Below, piece after piece: positions 33,948 through 42,614 of a DNA stretch of 64,000 nt. Positions within the stretch are counted from its first letter, which is position 1, and the number at the start of each line of letters is the position of its first letter. Below the pieces are notes generated by a model that saw nothing but the letters and a program-made list of their open reading frames with translations, searched no databases and had not been told where the DNA came from. Made by a program: the position numbers and the translations under genes. Where the stretch lies: assembly GCF_010233585.1 (NCBI RefSeq), contig NZ_CP045997.1, positions 1,949,749 to 2,013,748 on the forward strand, written 5' to 3'. The DNA comes from Spirosoma endbachense (lineage in GTDB: Bacteria; Bacteroidota; Bacteroidia; Cytophagales; Spirosomataceae).

Positions 33948-35180
33948 ATGGATAAACGTAAAATATGGATTGGGGTGGCCATTCTGGCCGGATTAGTGAT
34001 CGTATTCTTTGTCGGTCGCCAGGTGCTACTCTGGCAGAAGACAAAACAGGAAGAGAAACAAAACCGGGAGCAGGCTTTGCGTCAGCGGAAGCAGGCCTTG
34101 CGTCAGCTTAACCAGGCAAAGCAAACTTTGCACCAGGTTTGCCAATATGCCGACTCAGTAGGCATCGATACGAGCCGCTTCACGATCAGTAGCACCGTTT
34201 CTAAAGATGATATTGCTGAAAAAATCGCCCAGTTATTAATGGAAACACGGTATGGCAAGAAGCCATCCCGTATAGAATTCAGTGGCCTTCCAGAAGCCGT
34301 TGATTCATCGTGGTCCGAAAAGATCAGTACAACCTTCTCGCCCGCAGCCATTACCGATGTTGCCTCCTTTACGCCGTATAATCAGTTAGTGAAGCACTAT
34401 AACCGATTGAGAAATCGGAAAGCAAGTCCTGGCGTTGCCGATTCGCTTCGATTGATCCGGCAAACACTAAATTTTTACCGCTATATTAATCGATTCGACC
34501 CCGATAAATTTGTGGTAGTCAATATTCCGGCGGGCGAACTGAACGTGTTTGATCGAAGTGGGAAACGGTTTTTACCCATGAAAGTCATTACGGGCAAAAA
34601 AGATAAGCGAACGCCCTGTATGACAACGTACATTAAAGACATCGTGGCCTACCCCTACTGGAATGTTCCGAAAAGTATTGCGATCAACGAAATGCTGCCC
34701 AAAATCAGGAAAAACCTGGCCTTCCTGAACAATCAGAATTTGCAGGTACTGGACAGTCGAAATCGTGAAGTAGATCCCGAAGACATTGACTGGGAAAGCC
34801 TGTCTGAGACGAATTTCCCGTACCGGATACGGCAGGCATCGGGTTGCGAGAATTCGTTAGGGTTGATTAAATTCGACCTGGAAAACCCGCTGGCCATTTA
34901 TCTCCACGATACCAATGGCCGCGACATGTTTACCCTCACTACCGATCGCTGGCGGAGTCATGGCTGCGTTCGGGTGCAGAAACCCGTCGAGTTAGCCAAT
35001 TTCGTTCTCGGCAAACAAACCTTCGATGCTGGTTTTATGAACCGCTGCCTGATCGATCAAAAGCCACAGACGCTGTCTATTCCCAAACGATTCCCGGTTT
35101 TTATCACCTATAACATTGCCGATGTCGATGCGGCTGGGCAGTTGCACTTTTATAACGATGTGTACGGACTTGGTAATTGA
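33948..35180 (+). CDS. L,D-transpeptidase, YcbB-like, membrane-anchored
   Basis: The ATG at 33948 gives 410 residues; the upstream frame overlaps the terminator and is rejected. One N-terminal helix (IWIGVAILAGLVIVFFVGRQVLLW) anchors it, followed by a charged coiled segment (~35-65). The YkuD catalytic domain (~190-370) starts at KFVVVNIPAGELNVFD and shows the active site HDTNGRDMF with RSHGCVRV, in which His338 and Cys340 lie. The domain is preceded by the N-terminal scaffold of YcbB-type enzymes but no peptidoglycan-binding domain is visible. It makes 3-3 cross-links in peptidoglycan or attaches proteins to it. Confidence 0.92.
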   Translation: MDKRKIWIGVAILAGLVIVFFVGRQVLLWQKTKQEEKQNREQALRQRKQALRQLNQAKQTLHQVCQYADSVGIDTSRFTISSTVSKDDIAEKIAQLLMETRYGKKPSRIEFSGLPEAVDSSWSEKISTTFSPAAITDVASFTPYNQLVKHYNRLRNRKASPGVADSLRLIRQTLNFYRYINRFDPDKFVVVNIPAGELNVFDRSGKRFLPMKVITGKKDKRTPCMTTYIKDIVAYPYWNVPKSIAINEMLPKIRKNLAFLNNQNLQVLDSRNREVDPEDIDWESLSETNFPYRIRQASGCENSLGLIKFDLENPLAIYLHDTNGRDMFTLTTDRWRSHGCVRVQKPVELANFVLGKQTFDAGFMNRCLIDQKPQTLSIPKRFPVFITYNIADVDAAGQLHFYNDVYGLGN

Positions 35181-35277
35181 ATTGGCTGAATTTATGCACT
35201 GAGTTATCGGAAGGCATTGATTTTGTTCGGGATTCGATAGTACTTTAGCATTACGAATCTGCTACGCACCGCTCAAT

Positions 35278-35823
35278 GTGAAAAAAATAGTTTCGTTTGG
35301 GTTGTTCATCTTACTATTCTGTCATACGCTGGCGCACGTGATTGCGGGCCTGAGCGCATGGTGGCAGGAAGAGCATGACCTATCGACTCGTTTGCAGGTT
35401 TATCGTTCGGTGGATAGCATTGTCGAATTTCAGATTCCTCTGGTCAATAAAACCGACGGTACCGGAATTGCACGTACAACCGAAGATGGTTTTAATTACC
35501 GGGGTCACTATTACAATGTTGTGAGTCTGGAGGTAAAAGGAGACACATTGCATATAGCCGGTCTGGAGTCGACCAGCCGTTCGTTCTGGCAGGATGATCT
35601 TTTGACGTTTGTAAACCATCATCTGGCCTCAGTGCCCGCCACAGGTGGAAAAGCCAGCCAACTCTTAAAGCTTCTGCTTAAAGAATACTCACCCAGTTCA
35701 CGTACAGTACTTCATTTTCTATTTTCATCCTGGCGTGAATCCATCCGGATTCCTGAATCGCCTTTGGTTTTCTCGACTCGCTCTGAGCCGATTTACTCTC
35801 CCCCGCCCGAACTGACCGCCTGA
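35278..35823 (+). CDS. Small membrane-associated protein of unknown function
   Basis: The frame begins with GTG at 35278 (MKKIVSFGLFILLFCHTLAH), a good signal or anchor segment, and runs for 181 residues. The middle part has a HYYNVVSLEVKGDTLHI strand pair and a helical part ending in LLKLLLKEYS. Such proteins, with a hydrophobic start and a short extracellular part, commonly precede TonB-dependent receptor genes in Cytophagales, where they may be metal-related; that link is inferred from the neighbour at 36241. No family motif is recognised. Confidence 0.65.
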   Translation: MKKIVSFGLFILLFCHTLAHVIAGLSAWWQEEHDLSTRLQVYRSVDSIVEFQIPLVNKTDGTGIARTTEDGFNYRGHYYNVVSLEVKGDTLHIAGLESTSRSFWQDDLLTFVNHHLASVPATGGKASQLLKLLLKEYSPSSRTVLHFLFSSWRESIRIPESPLVFSTRSEPIYSPPPELTA

Positions 35824-35906
35824 CGGTCGGTTACAGGTACGAATAAGGAGGCTCATCTGTCCAGGCGGAAGGGGCATGTTCTTGTACGTTTCAAAATTGA
35901 CAACGA

Positions 35907-36005
35907 ATGCCTGCATTTTCTGACTTTGCTTTATTGCTTGTATTGCTTCTGGTCAACCAGACGCTTTGCCTGCTATGGGCTTTACCACTCATGCCGGTTC
36001 GTTAA
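35907..36005 (+). CDS. Possible 32-residue hydrophobic membrane peptide
   Basis: ATG at 35907 opens a frame for MPAFSDFALLLVLLLVNQTL and 12 more residues, ending at TAA 36003-36005. About 22 residues form one strong transmembrane helix. It lies between the small membrane protein and the TonB receptor, both on the same strand, without an obvious Shine-Dalgarno site. Chance is possible at this length; the compact hydrophobic composition and position are the only support. Confidence 0.3.
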   Translation: MPAFSDFALLLVLLLVNQTLCLLWALPLMPVR

Positions 36006-36172
36006 CAAATCACCTATCCATTGCCTGTTTATCGCGTTCTGATCAATCGGGCAATGGGTCTTGTTCGTCATTTCCTTCGCGTTCGTTTTTCATTCTTACT
36101 CCGGATTAGGGCTCAATGCCCGATCAAATCCGCATTGGCTGCGTGTATGCTTTAGCCAATGATTGTATGCTG

Positions 36173-36204
36173 GGTCTGGTTGATGCACACCTGTTTGGTC
36201 TGGT
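36173..36204 (+). repeat. Short direct repeats before the TonB receptor gene
   Basis: GGTCTGGT occurs at 36173-36180 and again at 36197-36204, each followed by a TGCAC within a few bases (24-base period, about two helical turns). TGTATGC also recurs just upstream. These could be regulator sites for the receptor gene starting at 36241. Confidence 0.35.
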
Positions 36205-36240
36205 GCACCATTGGTCCATAAATACTTACTCCCATACTTC

Positions 36241-39021
36241 ATGAAATCTCTCTATACAAACCTGTTTTTTTTCCTGTTTCTCATTGGGCTGATACCATCC
36301 ACTTTTGCCCAGACAGCACTCAATGGCACCGTTACCGACGCCGAAACTGGAAAACTCCTAGCGGGAGCAGCCATCACCCTTAAAGGCAGTAAGCAGGGGG
36401 CCGTTACGGATGGCCAGGGCCGATTTAGTTTGCCCAGTTCTGATCTAAATGGGCGGCTAGTTATCGTATCGATGATTGGGTACGAAAAGCAGGAAGTTCT
36501 GATACCCGTAAACCAATCATTGATGGTTCGGCTACGCTCCTCGTCTGAATTGCTCGATCAGGTCGTTGTGGCAGCTTCGCGAATTGAAGAAAGTAGCCTG
36601 CGCTCGCCGGTGAGTATCGAAAAACTCGATGCCCGTGCTATCCGGCAGTCGCCTTCGGCCAACTACTTTGAAGCGCTTAATAATGTGAAGGGTGTTGATA
36701 TGGTTACCAGCGGACTGACATATCGTCAGATCAACACACGGGGCTTCAATTCGACGGGCAATAGCCGGTTTCTCCAATTGGTAGATGGGGTCGATAACCA
36801 GTCGCCGGGGCTGGGCTTTTCGGTAGGCAATCTATTTGGCGTGTCAGATTTAGATGTGGAATCTGCCGAATTAATCCCAGGGGCAGCCTCTGCCTTGTAT
36901 GGGCCGGTGGCGTTTAACGGCCTGTTGTATACGAAAACCAAAAATCCATTTGATTATCAAGGGCTAAGTATTCAGCAAAAAACAGGAATAAACCATGTTG
37001 CCGATCCAACTGGCGATGGCGCAAAGCTCTTTTCCGAAACATCGGTGCGTTATGCTAAAGCAGTTGGCAACAGGTTTGCGTTTAAACTGAATGCATCCTA
37101 CCTCAAAGGTCGCGACTGGTATGCAGCCGACTACACCGACATCGATCCGAATACCAGTCCCGATAAACGCGGCCCAACAAACCCGGGCCGAAACGCACTA
37201 AATGTTTACGGCGATGAAGTAGCGCAAACGCTGCCGGGTATTGGGCGTGTATCGCGAACAGGTTATGAAGAGCGTGATTTAACCACGTACGATGTTTACA
37301 GTCTGAAACTGAATGGCGCTCTTCATTACCGGATTTCGCCTACTGTCGAAGCCATTTATGCACTTAATGTGAATCAGGGAACGGCCAATTATACAGGTAG
37401 CAGCCGGTTTATGCTCAACGACTTCCGGTTAACGCAGCATCGGTTGGAATTACGTGGCCGAAACTTTTTCATCCGTGCCTACTCTACTGCCGAGAACTCG
37501 AATAACTCCTATAATACGCGTTCACTGGGCCAGCTCATTAACCGCGCATGGGTACGCGACCTGAGTGGCAATGTGGTTTCGCCCGACAAAGCCGACGCCA
37601 CCTGGTTTGAGCGTTATGGCGCAGCTTACGGTGGAAAAGTAGAAGGCGTTACCGCTCAGAGTAACGATGCCGCCCGCACATTTGCCGATCAGGGGCGTTA
37701 CATGCCTGGTTCTGCCGATTTTGACCGGGAAAAAGATAAGTACATTCATATTGCCGGATTACAAGGGGCAGGTGTACTCAGCCAGAGCAAATTATACCAT
37801 ATCGAAGGTCTTTATGACTTCGCCCCGCACGTCAGGGTTGTGAATTTACAGGCCGGTGGTAATCTGCGCTACTATGCAATGGAGACCAACGGAACACTCT
37901 TCGATGATAAAGTCAATAAGGTACGAGTGTCGGAATATGGCGCGTTTCTACAGGTGGCCAAAACGCTCCTGAACGATAAGCTGAAACTTACGCTATCGGG
38001 GCGCTACGACAAAAACCAGAATTTCGCCGGGAATTTTACACCAAGAGCTTCGGCGGTGTTCTCACCTAATGATGCGCATCATTTTCGGGCCAGTTATCAA
38101 ACTGGGTTTCGGAACCCGACTGTCCCTGACCAGTTTATTAAACTGAACGTTGGTCCGATCATTATTCTGGGCGGGGCTCCTGCGAATTCGACGGGTTTAG
38201 GCGCTTACGAAAACTCGTTTACATCAGCCTCTGTGGGCGATTTTGGCGCTGCGTTCGGGCAGGACCTGGCCGCAGGCACACCTTTCCCGCAGGCTGTTGC
38301 CAAAAATAAAGATAAGTTGGTGAAGTCGAACGTACCTTACATTCGCCCCGAGCAGTCGCAGGTTTTTGAAGTAGGTTATAAAGGATTGCTGACGCCCCGT
38401 TTATTGATCGATCTGAGTTATTACCACGGCCAGTACAGAAATTTCCTCATTAATCAGGTGGTTATCAGCCCGAAAAGTCCGGTACTTCTGGCTGATGGCA
38501 GTATAAATCCGACGGCAGCTTCCGATGTGCTGACGACTGCTAACCGGCAGGCTTATCAGCTTTATACCAATGCAGCCGACCGCGTTTCGACGGATGGTGC
38601 CAGCGCCGGATTGACGGCCACGCTAAATCGCGGTTATCTTCTGAATATCAATGCGACCTGGGCACAATTCAATATTCTGGATGCAAACCCGAACAATATA
38701 CCTTCTTTTAATACACCCCGATTTAAAGCCAATGCTGTACTGAGCAATGATCGTTTAACTGATCGTGTAGGCTTTAGCGTTGCCTGGCATTGGCAGGAAG
38801 CTTTCGACTGGTATGGTACATTCAATGAAAATCGACCGGGCCGTGTTCCTTCCTATTCATTGCTCGACGCACAGGTTAGTTATCGACTACCGTCTTTAAA
38901 AACAACCCTGAAACTTGGAGCCAGTAATCTGGCAAACAATTACGTTGTGCAGGCATATGGTTCATCAGCGGTGGGCGGACTATACTACCTGACACTATCT
39001 TTCGACGAATTAATGCATTGA
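36241..39021 (+). CDS. TonB-dependent outer-membrane receptor
   Basis: A 926-residue protein; the ATG at 36241 starts a proper signal peptide ending STFAQ. Residues ~23-110 form a carboxypeptidase-regulatory-like domain (LNGTVTDAETGKLLAGAAI), followed by the plug domain (~115-230: LDQVVVAASRIEESSLRSPV, then NTRGFNSTGNSRFLQLVDG) and a 22-stranded barrel with SGRYDKNQNFAGNFTPRASAVFSP near the end. It imports a ligand using TonB energy. It is neither a clear SusC nor a siderophore type. Downstream MFS and AhpD-like genes suggest import of a small metabolite. Confidence 0.93.
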   Translation: MKSLYTNLFFFLFLIGLIPSTFAQTALNGTVTDAETGKLLAGAAITLKGSKQGAVTDGQGRFSLPSSDLNGRLVIVSMIGYEKQEVLIPVNQSLMVRLRSSSELLDQVVVAASRIEESSLRSPVSIEKLDARAIRQSPSANYFEALNNVKGVDMVTSGLTYRQINTRGFNSTGNSRFLQLVDGVDNQSPGLGFSVGNLFGVSDLDVESAELIPGAASALYGPVAFNGLLYTKTKNPFDYQGLSIQQKTGINHVADPTGDGAKLFSETSVRYAKAVGNRFAFKLNASYLKGRDWYAADYTDIDPNTSPDKRGPTNPGRNALNVYGDEVAQTLPGIGRVSRTGYEERDLTTYDVYSLKLNGALHYRISPTVEAIYALNVNQGTANYTGSSRFMLNDFRLTQHRLELRGRNFFIRAYSTAENSNNSYNTRSLGQLINRAWVRDLSGNVVSPDKADATWFERYGAAYGGKVEGVTAQSNDAARTFADQGRYMPGSADFDREKDKYIHIAGLQGAGVLSQSKLYHIEGLYDFAPHVRVVNLQAGGNLRYYAMETNGTLFDDKVNKVRVSEYGAFLQVAKTLLNDKLKLTLSGRYDKNQNFAGNFTPRASAVFSPNDAHHFRASYQTGFRNPTVPDQFIKLNVGPIIILGGAPANSTGLGAYENSFTSASVGDFGAAFGQDLAAGTPFPQAVAKNKDKLVKSNVPYIRPEQSQVFEVGYKGLLTPRLLIDLSYYHGQYRNFLINQVVISPKSPVLLADGSINPTAASDVLTTANRQAYQLYTNAADRVSTDGASAGLTATLNRGYLLNINATWAQFNILDANPNNIPSFNTPRFKANAVLSNDRLTDRVGFSVAWHWQEAFDWYGTFNENRPGRVPSYSLLDAQVSYRLPSLKTTLKLGASNLANNYVVQAYGSSAVGGLYYLTLSFDELMH

Positions 39022-39031
39022 TATAAAATGA

Positions 39032-39067
39032 GTTATGACTTGCCAATCCGGATTGGCAAGTCATAAC
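39032..39067. terminator. 36-bp perfect palindrome after the receptor gene
   Basis: The sequence 39032-39067 is its own reverse complement (18-bp arms, no spacer), so an RNA copy gives about 16 pairs with a 4-base loop. It starts 10 bases after the stop codon and lies 32 bases before the next gene, so it may be a terminator, an attenuator within the operon, or an RNA-processing site. Confidence 0.7.
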
Positions 39068-39098
39068 AAAATACCATAAACCGAAAACTAGAAACCTC

Positions 39099-40313
39099 AT
39101 GGATGAAGTACTTACATCTTCCCGCCAGACAGTTACTGACCAGACCAACTGGTTTGCGTTTGGGCTTTGCTTCGGATGTTATGTGATGGGTGGTACCGTT
39201 TCAACCCTGTTATCGGTGTTTCTGCCAGTTATTCTGCCCGAATTTGGGGCTGATGCCTCGTCTGGTGCTGTGCTTAATGCCGCTTTTCTATACGGATGGA
39301 TCGGGGGTGGATTGGGTTTTGGCCTGGTTGCCGACCGTATAGGGCGGGTTCGGGCGTTAACGCTAGCCACTGCTTTAGTCGGTTTTTTTACACTACTGTG
39401 TGTTTGGGCAAGTAGCTGGCCAATGATGGCTGCCTTCCGGTTTATGGCTGGTATGGGCGTAGGTGGCGTATTGGTAATAACGACAATCTATCTGTCAGAA
39501 ATCTGGCCCGAACGTGGGCGTGCGGTTGTACTTGGATTATTGGCGATGTCGTTTCCGGTTGGCATCGTTCTGGCGGGCAGCATGAATTTGCTGTTTGCCC
39601 AGTGGCGGGTGGCCTTCTGGCTAGGTCTGATCCCATTAGTACTTGCCTTGCTGGTTGCGCAACTTTTGCCTGAATCCAGCCATTGGCAAGCGGCAAAAAA
39701 AACAAGTGATTCGAGTAGGCAATCGCTCTGGCAACCTCAGTATCGCCTTAATTTAGTGCAGGGTTCGCTTATTTTCAGCGCTGTTCTGATTGGCTTATGG
39801 GCGGTTTTTTCGTGGACTCCTTCCTGGGTTCAAACACTTTTTGCTACTGATGCCGATGCACGCCAGGCTCGTGGATTAACGATGATGCTGTTTGGTATAG
39901 GGGGTATTCTGGGGGGAGCGGTCTCTGGTTTTTTAGTTAATAAACTAGGGATGCGGTCTACATTGCTGGGTACGTTTGCCGGTTGCCTGTTCGCTTGCTG
40001 GCTGTTATTTGGCACGAATCAGGCGTTTTCGCCCGTAATTTATGCAGAAACGGCGCTCCTCTCGCTCTGTTTTGGCGTGAGTCAGGGTACATTATCAAGC
40101 TTCGTACCACTCCTGTTTCCAATTGCCATTCGAGCAACCGCATCAGGCTTCTGTTTTAATGTTGGCCGGGTGCTGACAGCTACCGGTGTATTTTTTGTTG
40201 GATCGCTGGTTGCCGTATTTGGCGGCTTAGGGAATGCATTGCTCTTCTTCTCTTTAACGTTTGCGCTGGCTTTTACCGTGACCTGGTTTAGCCACCGAAC
40301 AACATCCGTTTGA
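39099..40313 (+). CDS. MFS family transporter
   Basis: A 404-residue protein with twelve predicted helices. The loop 2-3 motif GLVADRIGRVRA matches the MFS signature A, and the segment MAGMGVGGVLVITTIYLSEIWPERGRA matches the aromatic-acid/sugar-porter region after helix 4. Similarity to aromatic acid:H+ symporters (AAHS family) is the best guess. It lies between a TonB receptor and an AhpD-like gene, 25 bases before the latter, so the three probably take up and process one compound. Confidence 0.88.
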   Translation: MDEVLTSSRQTVTDQTNWFAFGLCFGCYVMGGTVSTLLSVFLPVILPEFGADASSGAVLNAAFLYGWIGGGLGFGLVADRIGRVRALTLATALVGFFTLLCVWASSWPMMAAFRFMAGMGVGGVLVITTIYLSEIWPERGRAVVLGLLAMSFPVGIVLAGSMNLLFAQWRVAFWLGLIPLVLALLVAQLLPESSHWQAAKKTSDSSRQSLWQPQYRLNLVQGSLIFSAVLIGLWAVFSWTPSWVQTLFATDADARQARGLTMMLFGIGGILGGAVSGFLVNKLGMRSTLLGTFAGCLFACWLLFGTNQAFSPVIYAETALLSLCFGVSQGTLSSFVPLLFPIAIRATASGFCFNVGRVLTATGVFFVGSLVAVFGGLGNALLFFSLTFALAFTVTWFSHRTTSV

Positions 40314-40338
40314 TTTCTACACAAAAAAAATAAATCAA

Positions 40339-40896
40339 ATGCCTCATATTCAACTTCCAGAAGGTGTTCCTGGTATTCGTAGTCTGGTGATGTATAGACC
40401 CGATACGGGAAAGCCACTTTATGAATTGGCTCAGACTTTATTACGCGGTGATTCACCCCTGAGTCAGGCTGAACGCGAACTGATTGCAACCTACGTATCG
40501 GCTCGTAACAACTGTAATTTCTGTACGCAGAGCCATGCCGCTGCGGCCCGTGCCCTATTTGGCCCAGACCGGGAGGTGGTGGATTTTGTTCTGGGCGAAT
40601 ACGAAACGGCCCCGATTTCGGATAAGCTAAAAGCTCTGCTTACGATTGCCGCACATGTTCAGACCGATGCCCGAACCGTCAGTGATGCGGATGTAGCCAA
40701 CGCCCGTCAGTATGGAGCGAGCGACCGCGACATCCATGATACCGTATTAATTGCGGCCACATTCTGCATGTTCAATCGCTATGTTGATGGCCTGGCTACC
40801 TTGTCACCTATCGACTCAACGGTCTATGAACCAATGGGAGAACGGCTTGCGCAACATGGTTACGTCCTGCCAGCAACACAAGCTCCCGCTAACTAG
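40339..40896 (+). CDS. AhpD/carboxymuconolactone decarboxylase family protein
   Basis: A 185-residue all-helical protein with the CMD/AhpD redox motif CNFCTQSH (Cys59, Cys62, His66). This is the branch often named 'peroxidase-related enzyme', which works as a thiol-dependent peroxidase or decarboxylase. It starts 25 bases after the MFS gene, so it is in the same operon. A paralogue (42035-42601, other strand) has the same start (MPHIQL) and the same motif positions. The last residues are Ala/Thr/Pro-rich. Confidence 0.9.
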   Translation: MPHIQLPEGVPGIRSLVMYRPDTGKPLYELAQTLLRGDSPLSQAERELIATYVSARNNCNFCTQSHAAAARALFGPDREVVDFVLGEYETAPISDKLKALLTIAAHVQTDARTVSDADVANARQYGASDRDIHDTVLIAATFCMFNRYVDGLATLSPIDSTVYEPMGERLAQHGYVLPATQAPAN

Positions 40897-41352
40897 TTGA
40901 TCGCAACGATACACATTGGTATGCCAACAATCAATAACTCATAGGTTAAGTTAACCATATTCCCCACTTGCTCTGCGGGTGGGGACATATCTTTCTTTAA
41001 CTGCCTATTAGCCTCATAAGTAGTATTTAGTCCCTCAGCTTTAATAACTTCCATGATTTGGCCCATTATACGAGGACTTCTGAGCGTTCATCATCATATG
41101 GATTGTAAAGAAAGTAGAATTACGTTCTTGAGCGTACGAATGATTAGCTACGAGTTGCCATTGGTGCTATTGTCGGTTAAAAAGCTTCGAATGGCAATTT
41201 AATTCGGTAAAAGGATCCGCTGTTATTGGCTAGCTTTAACGAAAAACAGCAGCCGAACCAAGGTATAATATGGCCTGGGTTTGGTTTATCTATGTTACCT
41301 TTGTCCTATATAACGATGGGCTTATCAAAACCTTTTCGAATTAGAAATCTCC
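40897..41352. other. 456-base AT-rich gap
   Basis: No gene with recognisable features was seen. A -7 box TACCTTTG lies at 41296-41303, 50 bases before the next gene. An 8-bp pairing between 41155-41162 and 41190-41197 is too weak to call. A 62-codon frame at 41226 runs over the promoter and is probably chance. Confidence 0.55.
41296..41303 (+). promoter_or_regulatory. -7 promoter box TACCTTTG
   Basis: The octamer matches TAnnTTTG exactly and lies about 50 bases upstream of the ATG at 41353. Confidence 0.45.
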
Positions 41353-41940
41353 ATGCAACCGACCATTTATTTAATACCACGCTGGGGCGGCAAAATTCAT
41401 TCAGATTGGTATGATTGGTTTGGTGCCGAAATCATGGAACGATATGGCCTCTCGGTTATAGTACTCGACATGCCTAACTGGAATCAACCCGATGTTGAGG
41501 AGTCTGTGAACTTTTTGCTAAGCCAGATTTCTCACGTTGATAAATTGACCTATTTCATAGGACACAGCGTAGGCTGCCAGGTCGTAATCCGGTATCTTAT
41601 TGCCCGATTGGGGCAGGATAAAACATTGGAAATAGGCGGTATTCTATTGATAGCCGCCTGGTTCATGGTCGATAGACCCTGGGACACGATCAATCCGTGG
41701 ATAGCCAATAAAGGATTGGATTATCGCTCACTTTCCGAACGAGTGCGGTTTAGGAAGGTAGTCCTATCGGACAATGATCCGTTTACGCCCAACTACGCAG
41801 AAAACAAAAAATTGTGGGTTGATCGTATCAATGCAAGTGTGACGGTGTATCCTCAGCGATCACATTTTAACAGTAAAGCCGAGCCTGGCGTGATCGAAGG
41901 ATTTGCAGAAATGATAGACCAGACCATTAAGACTACTTAG
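41353..41940 (+). CDS. RBBP9/YdeN family alpha/beta hydrolase
   Basis: A 195-residue cytoplasmic serine hydrolase. The nucleophile elbow IGHSVGCQV has Ser72; the acid is in VLSDNDPFTP and the histidine in PQRSHFNSKAEPG, in the order of the family. The opening YLIPRWGGKIHSDWYDW is typical of RBBP9-like hydrolases. The substrate is unknown; such proteins are small esterases. It has its own -7 box and is separated from the AhpD operon by a long gap. Confidence 0.92.
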   Translation: MQPTIYLIPRWGGKIHSDWYDWFGAEIMERYGLSVIVLDMPNWNQPDVEESVNFLLSQISHVDKLTYFIGHSVGCQVVIRYLIARLGQDKTLEIGGILLIAAWFMVDRPWDTINPWIANKGLDYRSLSERVRFRKVVLSDNDPFTPNYAENKKLWVDRINASVTVYPQRSHFNSKAEPGVIEGFAEMIDQTIKTT

Positions 41941-42034
41941 CTATACGTTTCGAAAAGCTAATCTTACTCTCTAGTGTGCGCGACCAATAATGAACTGGCA
42001 GTATTCCTGTCGCGGTCCTTTAACTTCTAAAAAT

Positions 42035-42601
42035 TCAGGCATTTTTCTTCAGATGATCGTAGCCGTGCTTTAAACGGTTGTAACCGTGCGTCGTGATTCG
42101 TTCACCAAGTTGGGCATAGAATGCCGGTTCGGTAGGCGTTACTGTAGAGAGGCCGTCTACATATTTATTGTAGAGGCAAAACAACGCGGCAATCAAAACC
42201 GTATCGTGGAGTTCACGGTCGGTAGCACCCGCTGCTTTTGCCCGCTCAACGGCTTCGGGCGTTACCTCCTTACCATTTTTCTGCACCAGAGCGGCTACGT
42301 GCAGTAAAGCCTTCATTTTATTGGAAACCGGCGCCGTTTCGTAATCCTGCTTTACTAATTCACACGTTTCTGATTCGCCCAGCAGGCGGTCGGCAGCGGC
42401 CGTATGAGCTGTGGTACAAAACCGGCATTCGTTGCGAGACGACACCAATGTAGCAATCAGTTCCCGTTCGCCCTCGGTCAGCGTCGATTCGCCCCGTAAT
42501 AACAGTTGAGTCAGTTCGCGGATAGGTTGCGCAGAATCCTGACGGTATTCTAGCAAGCCGGTTATACCCGGCAAGTGGGTTTCGAGCTGGATATGGGGCA
42601 T
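42035..42601 (-). CDS. AhpD/carboxymuconolactone decarboxylase family protein (paralogue)
   Basis: ATG at 42601 gives 188 residues; a GTG/TTG-type extension to 42628 is not needed. The redox motif CRFCTTAH puts Cys59, Cys62 and His66 at the same positions as in the copy at 40339-40896, and the N-termini match (MPHIQL). The C-terminus carries a small repeat HGYNRLKHGYDHL. It lies 13 bases after the stop of the L,D-transpeptidase-like gene on the same strand, so it is co-transcribed with it. The pairing of the two paralogues on opposite strands 1.1 kb apart suggests an old local duplication. Confidence 0.9.
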   Translation of the reverse strand: MPHIQLETHLPGITGLLEYRQDSAQPIRELTQLLLRGESTLTEGERELIATLVSSRNECRFCTTAHTAAADRLLGESETCELVKQDYETAPVSNKMKALLHVAALVQKNGKEVTPEAVERAKAAGATDRELHDTVLIAALFCLYNKYVDGLSTVTPTEPAFYAQLGERITTHGYNRLKHGYDHLKKNA

Positions 42602-42614
42602 GATCAATAAAGGG

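Noticed and set aside
36121..36240. Cobalamin or other riboswitch before the TonB receptor.
   Set aside because: Only short repeats and small pairings are present; no B12-box or known conserved core was seen.
41226..41414. 62-codon frame before the RBBP9-like gene.
   Set aside because: It covers the -7 box and overlaps the true gene start; composition is like non-coding DNA.
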